Source of the DNA: Leptodactylus fallax
Lineage: Eukaryota; Chordata; Amphibia; Anura; Leptodactylidae
Length of the DNA stretch: 64,000 nt
Direction: 5' to 3'
NCBI GenBank assembly: GCA_947044405.1
Contig: CAMRHE010000502.1
Location: 62,001-126,000 of the forward strand
Both the position numbers and the translations under genes were made by a program. The notes under the pieces were generated by a model. It saw only the letters and a program-made list of their open reading frames with translations. It was not told the DNA's origin and made no database searches. Shown here in pieces: positions 23,214-32,984 of the stretch (the stretch's first letter is position 1; each line of letters opens with the position of its first letter).

Positions 23214-23830
23214 GTCACCTACAACCCACAGCTGGAAATCCTATGAAGTATTGCCAAGGAGCACCAACCTGTGCTACATAGGGACAACAAACTCAAAGAC
23301 ATATTTCCAGTCCCCCCTCTCCTTTCCTTTCGACAACCACCAAACCTGAGGCGCATTATCGTCCAGAGTGCCCTGAAGGCCCCAACTGAAAATGGCGCCT
23401 CACCTTGCCTACAAAACAGGTGCAAGACCTGCAGGCACATCCACACCGCTGACAGTGTACCTGTCCCACAGTCACAACAGGTGCACAGAATTAGGGGGAC
23501 ATTTTCCTGCAGGTCTTCCAATGTGGTGTACCTCATAATGTGTGTGCAATGTCCCACCACAGGCCTCTATGTGGGGGAAACAGGGCAGAGACTCAGTCAG
23601 CGCATGAACTCACACAGATCCACCATTAATAACAGCAGAACCGATCTCCCAGTGGCCGCACATTTCTCCGGAGAAGACCACTCTATTGAAGATTTGCGGG
23701 TTGTAGTTTTAATGGGACATTTTAAGAGGCAGAGAGAGAGAAAGGAAAGAATAGGAATATAAGTTACTGCAAAAATTTCAAATTCTGCAATTTGGACTTA
23801 ATATTCAGGACAGTTTCATGTCACACTATG
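23214..23830 (+). pseudogene. Penelope-like element C-terminal part with GIY-YIG endonuclease
   Basis: The longest open stretch (23271-23762) reads into PPNLRRIIVQSAL, a Cys cluster (CLQNRCKTCRH), then the GIY-YIG domain NVVYLIMCVQC...GLYVGETGQRLSQRMNSH. This is the pattern of the Penelope endonuclease linked to its retrotransposition. An in-frame TGA lies just upstream, after QLEIL (about 23241), and readable family sequence continues past the stop at 23760 with more stops. The N-terminal reverse transcriptase is missing, so the copy is dead. Confidence 0.78.
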
Positions 23831-24060
23831 TATGACCTGTGAGGGTCACAAATCACCTCCTGATAGCAAACAGATAACAGCAAGAATTACTGATCCCTCC
23901 GTCACGCCCCACAAGTTTTCCAGACTGTTTATTTTCTGACCTGTTGTAAATAACTTCTCTACTTATATTACATTTTGTTATTATAAGATCCTTTGAAGAT
24001 CCAGGTCCTGTGTGTGTATAAAGAGTGTGTGAATTTTCAGTTTCTTGTATTATACCATGT

Positions 24061-24088
24061 CTGAAAAAGAGAGCTAGTACTCTCGAAA
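24061..24088 (+). ncRNA. Decayed hammerhead-like core in the PLE right end
   Basis: CTGAAAA (from CTGATGA), then AGAGAG CTAGTA CTCTC with a perfect 5-bp stem II, then GAAA. It is the inverted partner of the motif at 22861-22888. The lost UG in the CUGAUGA core predicts it is inactive. Confidence 0.45.
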
Positions 24089-24259
24089 ACTTACTATCAA
24101 ATATACTCAGTTAGCCTCTAAAAGGTATCACCTGATTTCTTAACTCTTTCACTACTTTCTATGGCAAACACTGTACAACATTATACTACTAGTCATTTTA
24201 AGTGACATCTAACTTTACCTTGAATTTTATGGTGGTACATATCAAGACATATAAAGAGA

Positions 24260-24430
24260 ATCTTATCCTAAGTAGAGATGGGTGAACCTCTGAAGATTTG
24301 TTTTGGGTTTTGGTGGTTCGGTCCAAAGATTTTTTTTTTTCAGGTCAAATAAATTTGTCACGAACTAGAATTTATTTGGGCTTAAAACATAGTGTATGAC
24401 AATGTCAGGGCTCTTAAGACTCTACATAAC
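24260..24430 (-). repeat. Dispersed repeat carrying one minisatellite unit
   Basis: In reverse complement it matches the flank of the 48-bp minisatellite (19360-19440), and 24383-24416 is a single inverted unit ('aaacatagtgtatgacaatg'). Confidence 0.65.
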
Positions 24431-24639
24431 ATTTCTGAAGCCAGAAGAGAAACATGACTTCCCTAACTGGACTGCAAACTACTGAAACTGCTGGACCTTG
24501 AGGACCCACGCAATAGTCCAACACTGTAGATTAAAGCGACAGGTCAGTCATTAACAAATGATCTGCCATTATCATTAAGTGGGGAAATCGTACCACAGTG
24601 CCATAAATACCAACTCAAGAGAAAGATGTGTAAAATGAA
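24431..24639. other. Unassigned AT-rich spacer
   Basis: No gene or repeat is recognised here. It lies between the single-unit repeat and the tail of LINE C. Confidence 0.3.
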
Positions 24640-24888
24640 GGGAAGTTTAAGTATATGTTAAGGGGAAGTGTATAGTGAAACATTTTTCATTGAGTAGGTG
24701 TCTCCATGCTGCTCTTTCTATGAAGGAATACCATGGTGTCCAGATGGATTTGTGGTAGGATCGTAGCTCCAGATGTGATAACTTTTTCATTCTCACAATC
24801 CGAGAAATCTTCCTAAGTAGATGGGAAATTTGGACGGAGAGTCGGAGGTCCAGTAAAGTGGGATATCGGCTTTAGCCGCTGATAAAAG

Positions 24889-25075
24889 TTAAAAACACAA
24901 TTGTATAGGGAATCTTTTGGGGAAGGTAGGCCATAGGTTCAGAAATATAATAGATGGGCAGAGAGGAACTATATGGCTACATGTCAGGTCAAAAAATTTG
25001 TTGAACTTGGGACCAAAGGGTCTTGATTTTCTCATAATCCCACCAAATATGTAGGTATGTGCCGGTATTTTTTTG
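24889..25075 (-). pseudogene. L1 ORF2 C-terminus (LINE C)
   Basis: The minus strand reads GTYLHIWWDYEKIKTLWSQV, the L1 ORF2 C-terminal HxxWxC-type block with Cys replaced. It follows directly on the foldback insertion. Stops follow. It is too short to say more. Confidence 0.55.
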
Positions 25076-25077
25076 GC

Positions 25078-25711
25078 AATATAACACAGCGAGGGATCAT
25101 AAATATTAAAACATAACTTTTGATTATACATTAAAAATAGCCCTGTTTAGAGTCTCATATTCAAATTATCAAAATTTTTATATTAATACAGATGTGCTCA
25201 TAACAGAACCGTCTTACTGGTGACCCCTATTCCTAGGAAGAGAAGAGGCAAACATGAAATTTCAGTTGTTTATCCATTTTAAATGGGGAAGGATATTATC
25301 TTACCCTATCCCAAAAAAGTGACTGCTGCTGTTATAGGGACGGTCCTAATAACTCTCCCTGTGTCACCCTAAATATTTAAACTCCTTTGTCAATGCTACT
25401 GTAGTAGCGGAGTAGCATCCTGCCATTGTGTGGACGATAACCATTTAGGGTGACATAGAGAAAGTTATTGGGACTGTCCTTGTAAGGATAGGGGTCGCAT
25501 TTGGAGAACAGGGTGTATGAAGGGTAAGATATCATCCCCATTTTTCACGGATTAATGACTGGAATTTTGTGTTCACACCTTCTGTTCCTAGGAATAGAGG
25601 TCGCCAGTAAGACGGTTCTGTTTTTATGAGCACGTCTGTATTAATATAACACTTTTATAATGTATAATGTATAAGTTATGTTTTAATATTTATGATCCCT
25701 TGCTGTATTGT
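25078..25711. repeat. Foldback element, arms of about 300 bp
   Basis: 25081-25375 reappears inverted at 25440-25710: 'gagggatcataaatattaaa', 'acagaaccgtcttactgg' and 'tattcctagga' on one side, their complements on the other. The centre is about 25380-25435. Arms differ by scattered substitutions and small indels. It lies inside LINE C. There is no gene. Confidence 0.85.
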
Positions 25712-26168
25712 ATGAATTGATTTCGGATCAGTAGTGATAATGACTTTTTTTGTTGGTTATTCCATATCTTTTGTCAATGCCAAGGCATTTGGGAGGCATC
25801 AGGAGAATATTTGTGTATCAAGGCAGGTCTCCTGTACCAACTCGTGGTGACTTTATATGTGGATTTCTGTATTTAAACATACCAAGAGATATGTAAAGAG
25901 GGTTTCTTTGTAAAAATAGCTTTTACAGCCAAGTTATGAATGTTACAGTAGGTTCCGATTTCAGCACTCCCAGGCAAATAGTTTATATAGACTGATAGGT
26001 AAAAAGTGTATTAATGCAAAGTCTGGCCTGGATTTGAGTTCTGAGTAAGTGGGGAAGGTTCAATCTATAAGAATGGCATTATAGAGTAAGTTTTTGGTGG
26101 CTTTCAGAAGGGCAGGACGAGAATCTACTGATGTGATTTTCAAGATTATTGAGTCCTGTGTAGACATA

Positions 26169-27146
26169 CAGTGCCTTGCGAAAGTATTCGGCCCCCTTGA
26201 ACTTTTCAACCTTTTGCCACATTTCAGGCTTCAAACATAAGGATATAAAATTTTAATTTTTTGGTGAAGAATCAACAACAAGTGGGACACAATCATGAAG
26301 TGGAACAAAATTTATTGGATATTTAAAACTTTTGTAAAAAATAAAAAACTGAAAAGTGGGGCGTGCAAAATTATTCGACCCCCTTAAGTTAATACTTTGT
26401 AGCGCCACCTTTTGCTGCGATCACAGCTGCAAGTCGCTTGGGGTATGTCTCTATCAAATTTGCACATCGAGAGACTGAAATTCTTGCCCATTCTTCCTTG
26501 GAAAACAGCTGGAGCTCAGTGAGGTTGGATGGAGCACGTTTGTGAACAGCAGTTTTCAGCTCTTTCCACAGATTCTCGATTGGATTCAGGTCTGGTTTTT
26601 GACTTGGCCATTCTAACACCTGGATACGTTTATTTGTGAACCATTCCATTGTAGATTTTGATGTTTAAAGTTTGGGAAATCTTTTTGTATCCAAATCCAG
26701 CTTTAAACTTCTCCACAACAATATCACGGACCTGCTGGTGTGTTCCTTGGTCTTCATGATGCTCTCTGCGCTTTAAACAGAACCCTGAGACTATCACAGA
26801 GCAGGTGCATTTATACGGAGACTTGATTACACACAGGTGGATTATATTTATCATCATCAGTCATTTAGGACAACATTGAATCATTCAGAGATCCTCACTG
26901 AACTTCTGGACTGAGTTTGCTGCACTGAAAAGGGGCCGAATAATATTGCACGCCCCACTTTTCAGTTTTTTATTTTTTTACAAAAGTTTAAAATAATCAA
27001 TAAATTTCGTTCCACTTCACAATTGTGTCCCACTTGTTGTTGATTCTTCACCAAAAAATTTAAATTTTATATCCTTATGTTTGAAGCCTGAATTGTGGCA
27101 AAAGGTTGAAAAGTTCAAAGGGGCCGAATACTTTCGCAAGGCACTG
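26169..27146 (-). mobile_element. Tc1-like transposon, family C, internally deleted
   Basis: The termini are CAGTGCCTTGCGAAAGTATT and its complement (ending AAGGCACTG), with TA on each side. A second inverted block ('ggggcgtgcaa...attattcg') lies inside each arm. At 978 bp it is far shorter than a full element because most of the transposase is gone. A solo terminus of the same family is at 59414-59664. Confidence 0.9.
26389..26757 (-). pseudogene. Tc1-like transposase, family C, deleted
   Basis: The N-terminus MKTKEHTSRS begins at 26757 and, after a frameshift, reads VEKFKAGFGYKKISQTLNI, the first helix-turn-helix. It then jumps, by deletion of most of the catalytic core, to [26 protein letters not shown], with the catalytic Glu, and runs to GGATKY and a stop at 26389-26391. 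Both catalytic Asp residues are lost. The element could only be moved by an enzyme supplied in trans. Confidence 0.85.
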
Positions 27147-27149
27147 TAA

Positions 27150-27540
27150 TTAGTGATGGGCCTTGAGAGAGGGAACGGAGATAGCCAGTCCATTGCCATG
27201 AGCTGTATACTGCTGTGGTTAGGAGATTGCTGAATAAGACAGGTTTGGCATTTTTCTAATTGAGCCATATTAATGCGGTCTAGGGGAAGCCTAATATGTA
27301 CTCCTCCACCAGCACATACAGTATAGGTGGAGTGAACCAATCAAGGGCTCTAGAGAGTTGATTAGTGTGCTAGTAGGTTTCAAGGTCTTCCTATGCTACC
27401 AAATTTCCTTGGCATAGTCAAGTTCTGGTAAATCTAAGATGGGAGCCTTACCAAACGTATTTTGAGAAAAGTCTGTGTAGTGAGGTAAAAAAAAATGAAG
27501 GAAGAAGGATAGGGAGAGTTTGGAAAAGATATAGGACTTT
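27150..27540 (-). pseudogene. L1 ORF2 middle fragment (LINE C)
   Basis: The minus strand shows L1-like text between reverse transcriptase and C-terminus (YAKEIW, SRALDWFTPP, LPLDRINMAQLEKCQ) over two frames. Similarity to L1 ORF2 is weak and is judged mainly from order and orientation within LINE C. Confidence 0.45.
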
Positions 27541-27796
27541 TGGAATGACTAGCATTTCCCAAAGGTTGGACCTGCCTATCCATCACTCACAAGTAGGAAG
27601 AAGAAACACATTGCCAGGCACCTCCCTTGGACCTACTCCTATTATACCCTGGAGTCTTAAGAGACTCCAGAGTACAATAATCTCATGTACGGTTCTATCC
27701 AAACAAGTTGGTACTGAACTAGAGGATCACTTCTTCCGAACACAAGGACAAAACAAATCTTCAGAGGTTCGACCATTCTTCCTTAGTTCTGGCATG
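27541..27796. repeat. Short unclassified repeat with palindrome
   Basis: It contains the near-palindrome at 27641-27681 and 'aaacaaatcttcagaggttc', a piece of the repeat seen at 19400 and 24290. It separates the two halves of LINE C. Confidence 0.45.
27641..27681. repeat. Near-perfect palindrome, ATTATAC...GTCT type
   Basis: The arm ATTATACCCTGGAGTCT, spacer TAAG and arm AGACTCCAGAGTACAAT pair with two mismatches. It has the same architecture as 4945-4982 and 32930-32967. Confidence 0.85.
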
Positions 27797-28370
27797 TCAC
27801 ACACTTTTTTGTAAGACAATCTCTTTGACTGGCAAAGACAGGAGTTTGCAAATTATGTCTCTGGCAGGATCACTCTCTTTGGTTTTGAAACATAGGGTCC
27901 TATGGGCTCTCTTGAAGTGAATATCCGGGGCGGCTTCCGCTTCCAGTGCAAATTCCAGGATTCTCTTTGTGATAGCCATTGTCTTTGCTTGTGGGAAATT
28001 TTCAAGAATTCTTCTTGTCTGGATATTGTTCCTTCTCCCTCTATTATCCTGATCTTCTAGGTAAGAGTGCAATGAGTTTGTGTGAGTGGAAAGCTGATAA
28101 TGCCATAGAGGTAGCTTCTCCATGAGCAAGAATCGATGTTTGCGTCTCCTTCAGCTGTTCAACTCTGGAGCCGATGACCCTAACATATTGTTTATTGTTG
28201 GCCAGATCTTTTAAAACTTGTTAAAGAGCCTTTTCAATTATTTTTTGGAGGCCTTTATAGGAGATAGTGACCATTGAGGTTGGATCAGAGGTGTTTCCTT
28301 CATCAACGAGGCTTTCAGTAATATCTTCTAGAGACTTCTTAAGCTGTTTCGGGGTGGGGGGCACCAGTAC
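27797..28370 (-). pseudogene. L1 ORF1 fragment (LINE C)
   Basis: On the minus strand, a coiled-coil-like stretch (KGLQKIIEKALQQVLKDL around 28230) is followed by the ORF1p RRM start GRRNNIQTRRILENFPQ, the block HFKRAHRTLCFKTKESDPAR and DIICKLLSLPVKEIVLQK. These correspond to the RNA-binding core and the start of the C-terminal domain of L1 ORF1p. A stop separates the coiled coil from the RRM part, and the fragment ends at 27797. Confidence 0.8.
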
Positions 28371-28480
28371 CTAGGCCTCAAATCTCTGGTGCCAGTTCAG
28401 AGAACAACAAGGGTCCAGATGTAAGCTGAGAGGGTCCGGAGGCCAAATAAACTATTTCTGTCAAACTCAGGAGCACAGGA

Positions 28481-29205
28481 AAAATAATTTATTGGGGATT
28501 TTAACTATAAAGGCAACCTAAAAATACTTCAGAACTCAATAATTCCTAAAAATTAACATTTAGAAAATTTATTGAAAATTCAAATTCTGTAATTAACCTT
28601 ATAATCCTTCTAACACCCTCCAAATTAATACGATATTAAAACATGATGCCAACATAAAGTAGACATATGGTAAATGTTAAATATTAACAATTGTGTGTGA
28701 TATGACAATAATTCTTAAATGTATAGAAATTCCATTTTTAAGTTGCTAATTTTTCAAAATTTGCTGTATCCCCAAAGTATCCTGTGTAACAAAAAAAAAA
28801 CATTTTCACAGTAATTTGGATAAGGATAACGGCAAAGAATTCCAAAGTTGTTACCATGTTATGACACATGTCAGACGTGAAAAATAGGGCTACATCCTGA
28901 AGATGCAAACTAGTCTGTGTTGTTAAGGTGTGTCAATCCCTGTACCTTGTAGAGGTGATTCCACAGTTTCTAAATATGCCTCTTTTGTTCAACATTGAGG
29001 CCACATTTTCATGTAAATCACTATTTTAGTTATATGAAAATAAGGGAAGAATGTTTAGAATGTCTCAGGCAGATATGTAAAAGATTACAGGTGTGATGTG
29101 ATTAGACACTGAATGGTGCCACAAGAGGCAGTAAAAGTGCTTCCCTGTCTGTCTTTAATCAACACTCAGTGGCTACTTTTGGGTAGTGTATCTCTTGATA
29201 AGCTA
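28481..29205. other. AT-rich spacer with a dispersed repeat
   Basis: 28780-28930 matches 62375-62515 ('atttggataaggataa', 'gggctacatcctgaag', 'tgcaaactagtc'), so it holds a dispersed repeat of unknown class. The rest is AT-rich with no gene seen. Confidence 0.5.
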
Positions 29206-30751
29206 CAGTGAAGGAAATAAGTATTTGATCCCTTGATGATTTTGTAAGTTTGTCCACTGACAAAGACATGAACAGTCTATAATTTTAAGGTTAGGTTAAT
29301 TTTAACAGTGAGAGATAGAATATCAAAATTAAAATCCATAAAATCACATTGTATAAATTTATTTGCATTTTGCAGAGAGAAAAAAGTATTTGCTCCCCTA
29401 CCAACCATTAAGAGTTCTGGCTCCTACAGACCAGTTAGACGCTCTCTTATATTGTCACCTGTATAAAAGATTCCTGTCCACAGACTCAATGAATCAGTCA
29501 GACTGTAACCTCTACAACATGGGCAAGACCAAAGAGCTTTCTAAGGATGTCAGGGACAAGATCAGAGACCTGCACAAGGATGGAATGGGCTACAAAACCA
29601 TAAGTAAGACGTCGGGTGAGAAGGAGACAACTGTTGGTGCAATAGTAAGAAAATGGAAGAAATACAAAATGACTGTCAATCGACATCAATCTGGGGCTCC
29701 ATGTAAAATCTCACCTCGTGGGGTATCCTTGATCATGAGGAAGGTGAGAGATCAGCCTAAAACTACACGGGAGGAACTTGTTAATGATCTCAAGGCAGCT
29801 GGGACTACAGTCACCAAGAAAACCATTGGTAACACATTACACCGTAATGGATTAAAATCCTGCAGTGCTCGCAAGGTCCCCCTGCTCAAGAAGGCCCATG
29901 TGCAGGCCCGTCTGAAGTTTGCCAATAAACACCTCAATGATTCTGCGAGTGAATGGGAGAAGGTGCTGTGGTCAGATGAGACAAAAATTGAGCTCTTTGG
30001 CATTAACTTAACTCGCCGTGTTTGGAGGAAGAGAAATGCTGCCTATGACCCAAAGTACACCGTCCCCACTGTCAAGCATGGAGGTGGAAACATTATGTTT
30101 TGGGGGTGTTTCTATGCTAAGGGCACAGGACTACTTCACCGCATCAGTGGGAGAATGGATGGAGCAATGTACCGTAAAATCTGGAGTGACAACCTCATTC
30201 CCTCCGCCAGGACATTAAAAATGGGTCGTGGCTGGGTCTTCCAGCAGGACAACGACCCAAAACATACAGCCAAGGCAACAAAGGAGTGGCTCAAAAAGAA
30301 GCACATTAAGGTCATGGAGTGGCCTAGCCAATCTCCAGACCTTAATCCCATAGAAACCTATGGAGGGAGCTGAAACTCCAAGTTGCCAAGCGACAGCCTC
30401 AACATCTTAATGATTTAGAGATGATCTGCAAAGAGGAGTGGACCAAAATTCCTCCTGACATGTCCGAAACCTCATCATCAACTACACAGAACGTCTGACT
30501 GCTGTGCTTGCCAACAAGGGTTTTGCCACCAAGTATTAAGTCTTGTTTGCCAGAGGGATCAAATACGTATGTCTCTCTGCAAAATGCAAATAAATTTATA
30601 AAATTTATACAATGTGATTTTCTGGATTTTATTTTTGATATTCTCTCACTGTTAAAATTAACCTACCCTTAAAATTATAGACTGTTCATGTCTTTGTCAC
30701 TGGGCAAACCTACAAAATCAGGAAGGGATCAAATACTTTTTTCCTTCACTG
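29206..30751 (+). mobile_element. Tc1-like transposon, family B, copy 2 (best preserved)
   Basis: The ends are CAGTGAAGGAAATAAGTATT and the complement (...TTCCTTCACTG), with flanking TA at 29204-29205 and 30752-30753. Both inverted repeats are complete and the transposase frame is nearly whole. Confidence 0.93.
29489..30539 (+). pseudogene. Tc1-like transposase, family B, one frameshift from open
   Basis: The frame runs without a stop from the first Met (MNQSDCN, 29489; alternative start MGKTKELS, 29519) through the helix-turn-helix pair, [11 protein letters not shown], and the DDE core. The catalytic Asp is in WSDETK (29975-29977), the second in QQDNDPKH (30248-30250) and the Glu in NPIE (about 30351). 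All three are present with the usual 34-residue spacing. A 2-bp loss after the Glu codon (about 30353) shifts the frame to a stop at 30373; the family C-terminus ([11 protein letters not shown], then FATKY to 30539) is still readable in another frame with one further small lesion near 30465. It probably died recently. Confidence 0.88.
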
Positions 30752-30899
30752 TATCTCTGATAGCTAAACATGCATCTATCATGAACTTGAAGACATTTCG
30801 CTCAGTAGACAGACATTGAGAGGAGACGGAGAGAAGCAAGATGGTCATGTTAATGAATTGACCATTGTGATGAAATAGTTTATATCATACAGTACAAAT
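30752..30899. other. Unassigned spacer
   Basis: The end shares 'catacagtacaaattatat' with 62514-62532. Nothing else is recognised. Confidence 0.3.
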
Positions 30900-30924
30900 T
30901 ATATGTTTCAACCCCAGACCCTCA

Positions 30925-32462
30925 AACTATGCTCCACTCTCACATTACTCTAGTCCCCAAGCAGGTTAAGGACCACCAAGATTGCACTATCGCCCTATTA
31001 CCCTTCTGAACACTGACCTTAAGCTTTTTATTAAACTCCTAAACACCAGACTCAACACTTGGCTCCCCTGTCTTGTCCACAAGGACCAGGTGGGTTTTGT
31101 CCCGTCGTTAGGGGGGAGAAAACACCAGAACGGCTGTGGATTTGATTGATGTTGCTAACCATTCAGCCACTCCTGCGCTAGTTTTAAGCCTCAACGCTGA
31201 GAAGGCCTTCGATCGCCTCGACTGGTCCTTCATGTTATCCACTCTTGAACGATTTGGATTCACTGGCGCTTTCTTGACTGCAATTAGGTCCCTGTACTCA
31301 ACCCCCTCTGCAGTTGTTAGACTCCCTAACTCCTCCTCCCCACCTTTCCCTATCTGTAATGGGACCCGTCAGGGTTGTCCCCTCTCTTCCCTCATATTTG
31401 CCCTCTGTATTGAGCCACTAGCGTCCCAGATCAGGGCTAACTGGGGTTGCAGTTCGTGACAGGGAGTTTAAAGTATGCCTCTTTGCAGACGATGTCCTTT
31501 TAACCCTTATTAATCCCCATACTACTCTCCCAAATCTCCTGGGTACTCTCGGGGACTATGGTAAACTGTCTGGTTACAAGGTTAATCCCACTAAGATGGA
31601 AGACCTACCCCTTAATATCCCAGACCCCACGCTACAATTGCTCAAGGCCAACTACAATTTCCAACAGAGAGACGGCTTTCTCCGCTACCTGGGGGTCCAG
31701 CTTTCTTCGACATACTCCTCCCTATACTCGGTCAACTACCCCCGTTTATTCCACAATCTCCGCTCCCTCCTAGATAAATGGTGTCTCCTCCATATTTCCC
31801 TATTGAGGTGGATCACAGCAGTCAAGATGACTCCCAAACTTACTTCGAGACACTCCCAGTGGCAATTCCATAGTGTGAACTGCAATCCCTCCAAAAGGCA
31901 ATTTTCCAGTTTATCTGGAATGCTAAACACCACCGTATCCCCGGTTCTGTGATGCTGGCTGGCAAGGCCAAGGGGGGACTTGCGGTCCCACACATCCTAC
32001 ATTATTATTGGGCAGTCCATCTATGAGTCATTCCGTTCTGGGTGATATCCCAGGCCTACACTAAATGGGTTGAAATAGAGAAGCTCTGGTAGACTCCAAT
32101 GCATCCAAATGCTTTTCTGTGGTTTCGCCCCCCCCCTCGCTTGCCACCCCTTTATTGGGGCCCATCCGGTTCACTCAGGCAATTTGGATCACCTTCTCAA
32201 AGCTATTTACTCTAGTCTCTCATGCCTCTTCCTTGACCTCATAGCCCGCTCCTCCCGGGGGAACTTTCTTCTGCCCTAGTGTGCCCTTGAAGCAAGTTCA
32301 GCCTGTTCCATATTGCAGACTTGGTCGATCCCTCGACCCTAAAGCTCAGGCCCTTCGTTTATTTTACCTCTGTCCTACACTTTCCGGCCACTGAATGGTT
32401 ACATTACCAACAAATATCACACTTTGTTCATGCTCAGCTTGGGACCACTCGGGTCTCACTCC
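30925..32462 (+). pseudogene. L1 ORF2 reverse transcriptase (LINE B), broken
   Basis: Readable blocks in shifting frames are IPKQ-like TLVPKQ, QVGF..GR, palm motif A LNAEKAFDRLDW (31190), NGTRQGCPLSSLIF (31360), FADD (about 31483), KLSGYKVN, YLGVQLS, then FIWNAKHHRIPGSVMLAGKAKGGLAVPH and LHYYWA. As in LINE A, the first Asp of motif A is Asn (codon 31193-31195). At least five frameshifts or stops are present. It is non-functional. Confidence 0.88.
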
Positions 32463-32929
32463 CAGGGCCGGCGTTAGGGGGGGGGAAACTGGGCAATTGC
32501 CCAGGGCCCCGTCCCCAAAGGGGCCCCCGGGATCCGGAACCTGATGACTCCGGATCCCGGAGTCAGGCCCGGACAAATCAATAACAGAAAGGGACTGCAG
32601 GGCCCCTTTCTGTGGTGAGTAAAAATAACAAACATTTTTACTCACCTGTCCTTGTGTCCGACGTCATCTTCTGGTGTTCCGGACATCACCGCTGAGGCCA
32701 GGCCTCAGCCTTAGCGATCACGTGGGGGCGTGCTGACAGCTTGCCGCACGTAATCGCTGAGGCCCAATCACAGGCCTCAGCGGTGACGTCCAGAACGCGT
32801 GACGTCAGCCGCAGAGAAGAAGAAGCCAGCGCCAGCAGGGATAACGGAGCAGCGCGAGGAGGTCCAGCAGAGGTAAGACAAGGTGAGTATAACTGTTTAT
32901 TTTCTCTCACCTTCCCCGGGCCTTCGCTT

Positions 32930-32967
32930 ATTATACTCTGGGGTCTGAAGAGACCCCAGAATATAAT
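32930..32967. repeat. 17-bp inverted repeat, one mismatch
   Basis: The arm ATTATACTCTGGGGTCT, loop GAAG and arm AGACCCCAGAATATAAT. The left arm is identical to that at 4945. It lies just before the tandem array, as in the other hAT-like element. Confidence 0.93.
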
Positions 32968-32984
32968 ATAATAATAGCACTGTA

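Larger units (their letters stand above)
22773..24185 (+). mobile_element. Penelope-like retroelement (Neptune/Poseidon type), truncated
   Basis: It is flanked by inverted related ends: 'ttgtaccgtgttagccaatg' at 22777 and the complement of 'catagaaagtagtg' at about 24150. Such partly inverted terminal repeats are typical of Penelope-like elements. The inside holds a C-terminal fragment of the coding region with a GIY-YIG endonuclease (23214-23830). Both ends carry a hammerhead-like core. The reverse transcriptase is absent. Confidence 0.72.
24640..28480 (-). mobile_element. L1-type LINE C, fragmented (minus strand)
   Basis: On the minus strand, fragments appear in the right order: ORF1 (28370-27797), mid ORF2 (27540-27150), more ORF2-like sequence (26160-25715) and the ORF2 C-terminus (25075-24889), then a 3' tail. 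Nested inside are a deleted Tc1 (26169-27146) and a foldback palindrome (25078-25711). The ORF2 endonuclease and reverse transcriptase are missing between 27815 and 27540, where a short unrelated repeat lies. Confidence 0.65.
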
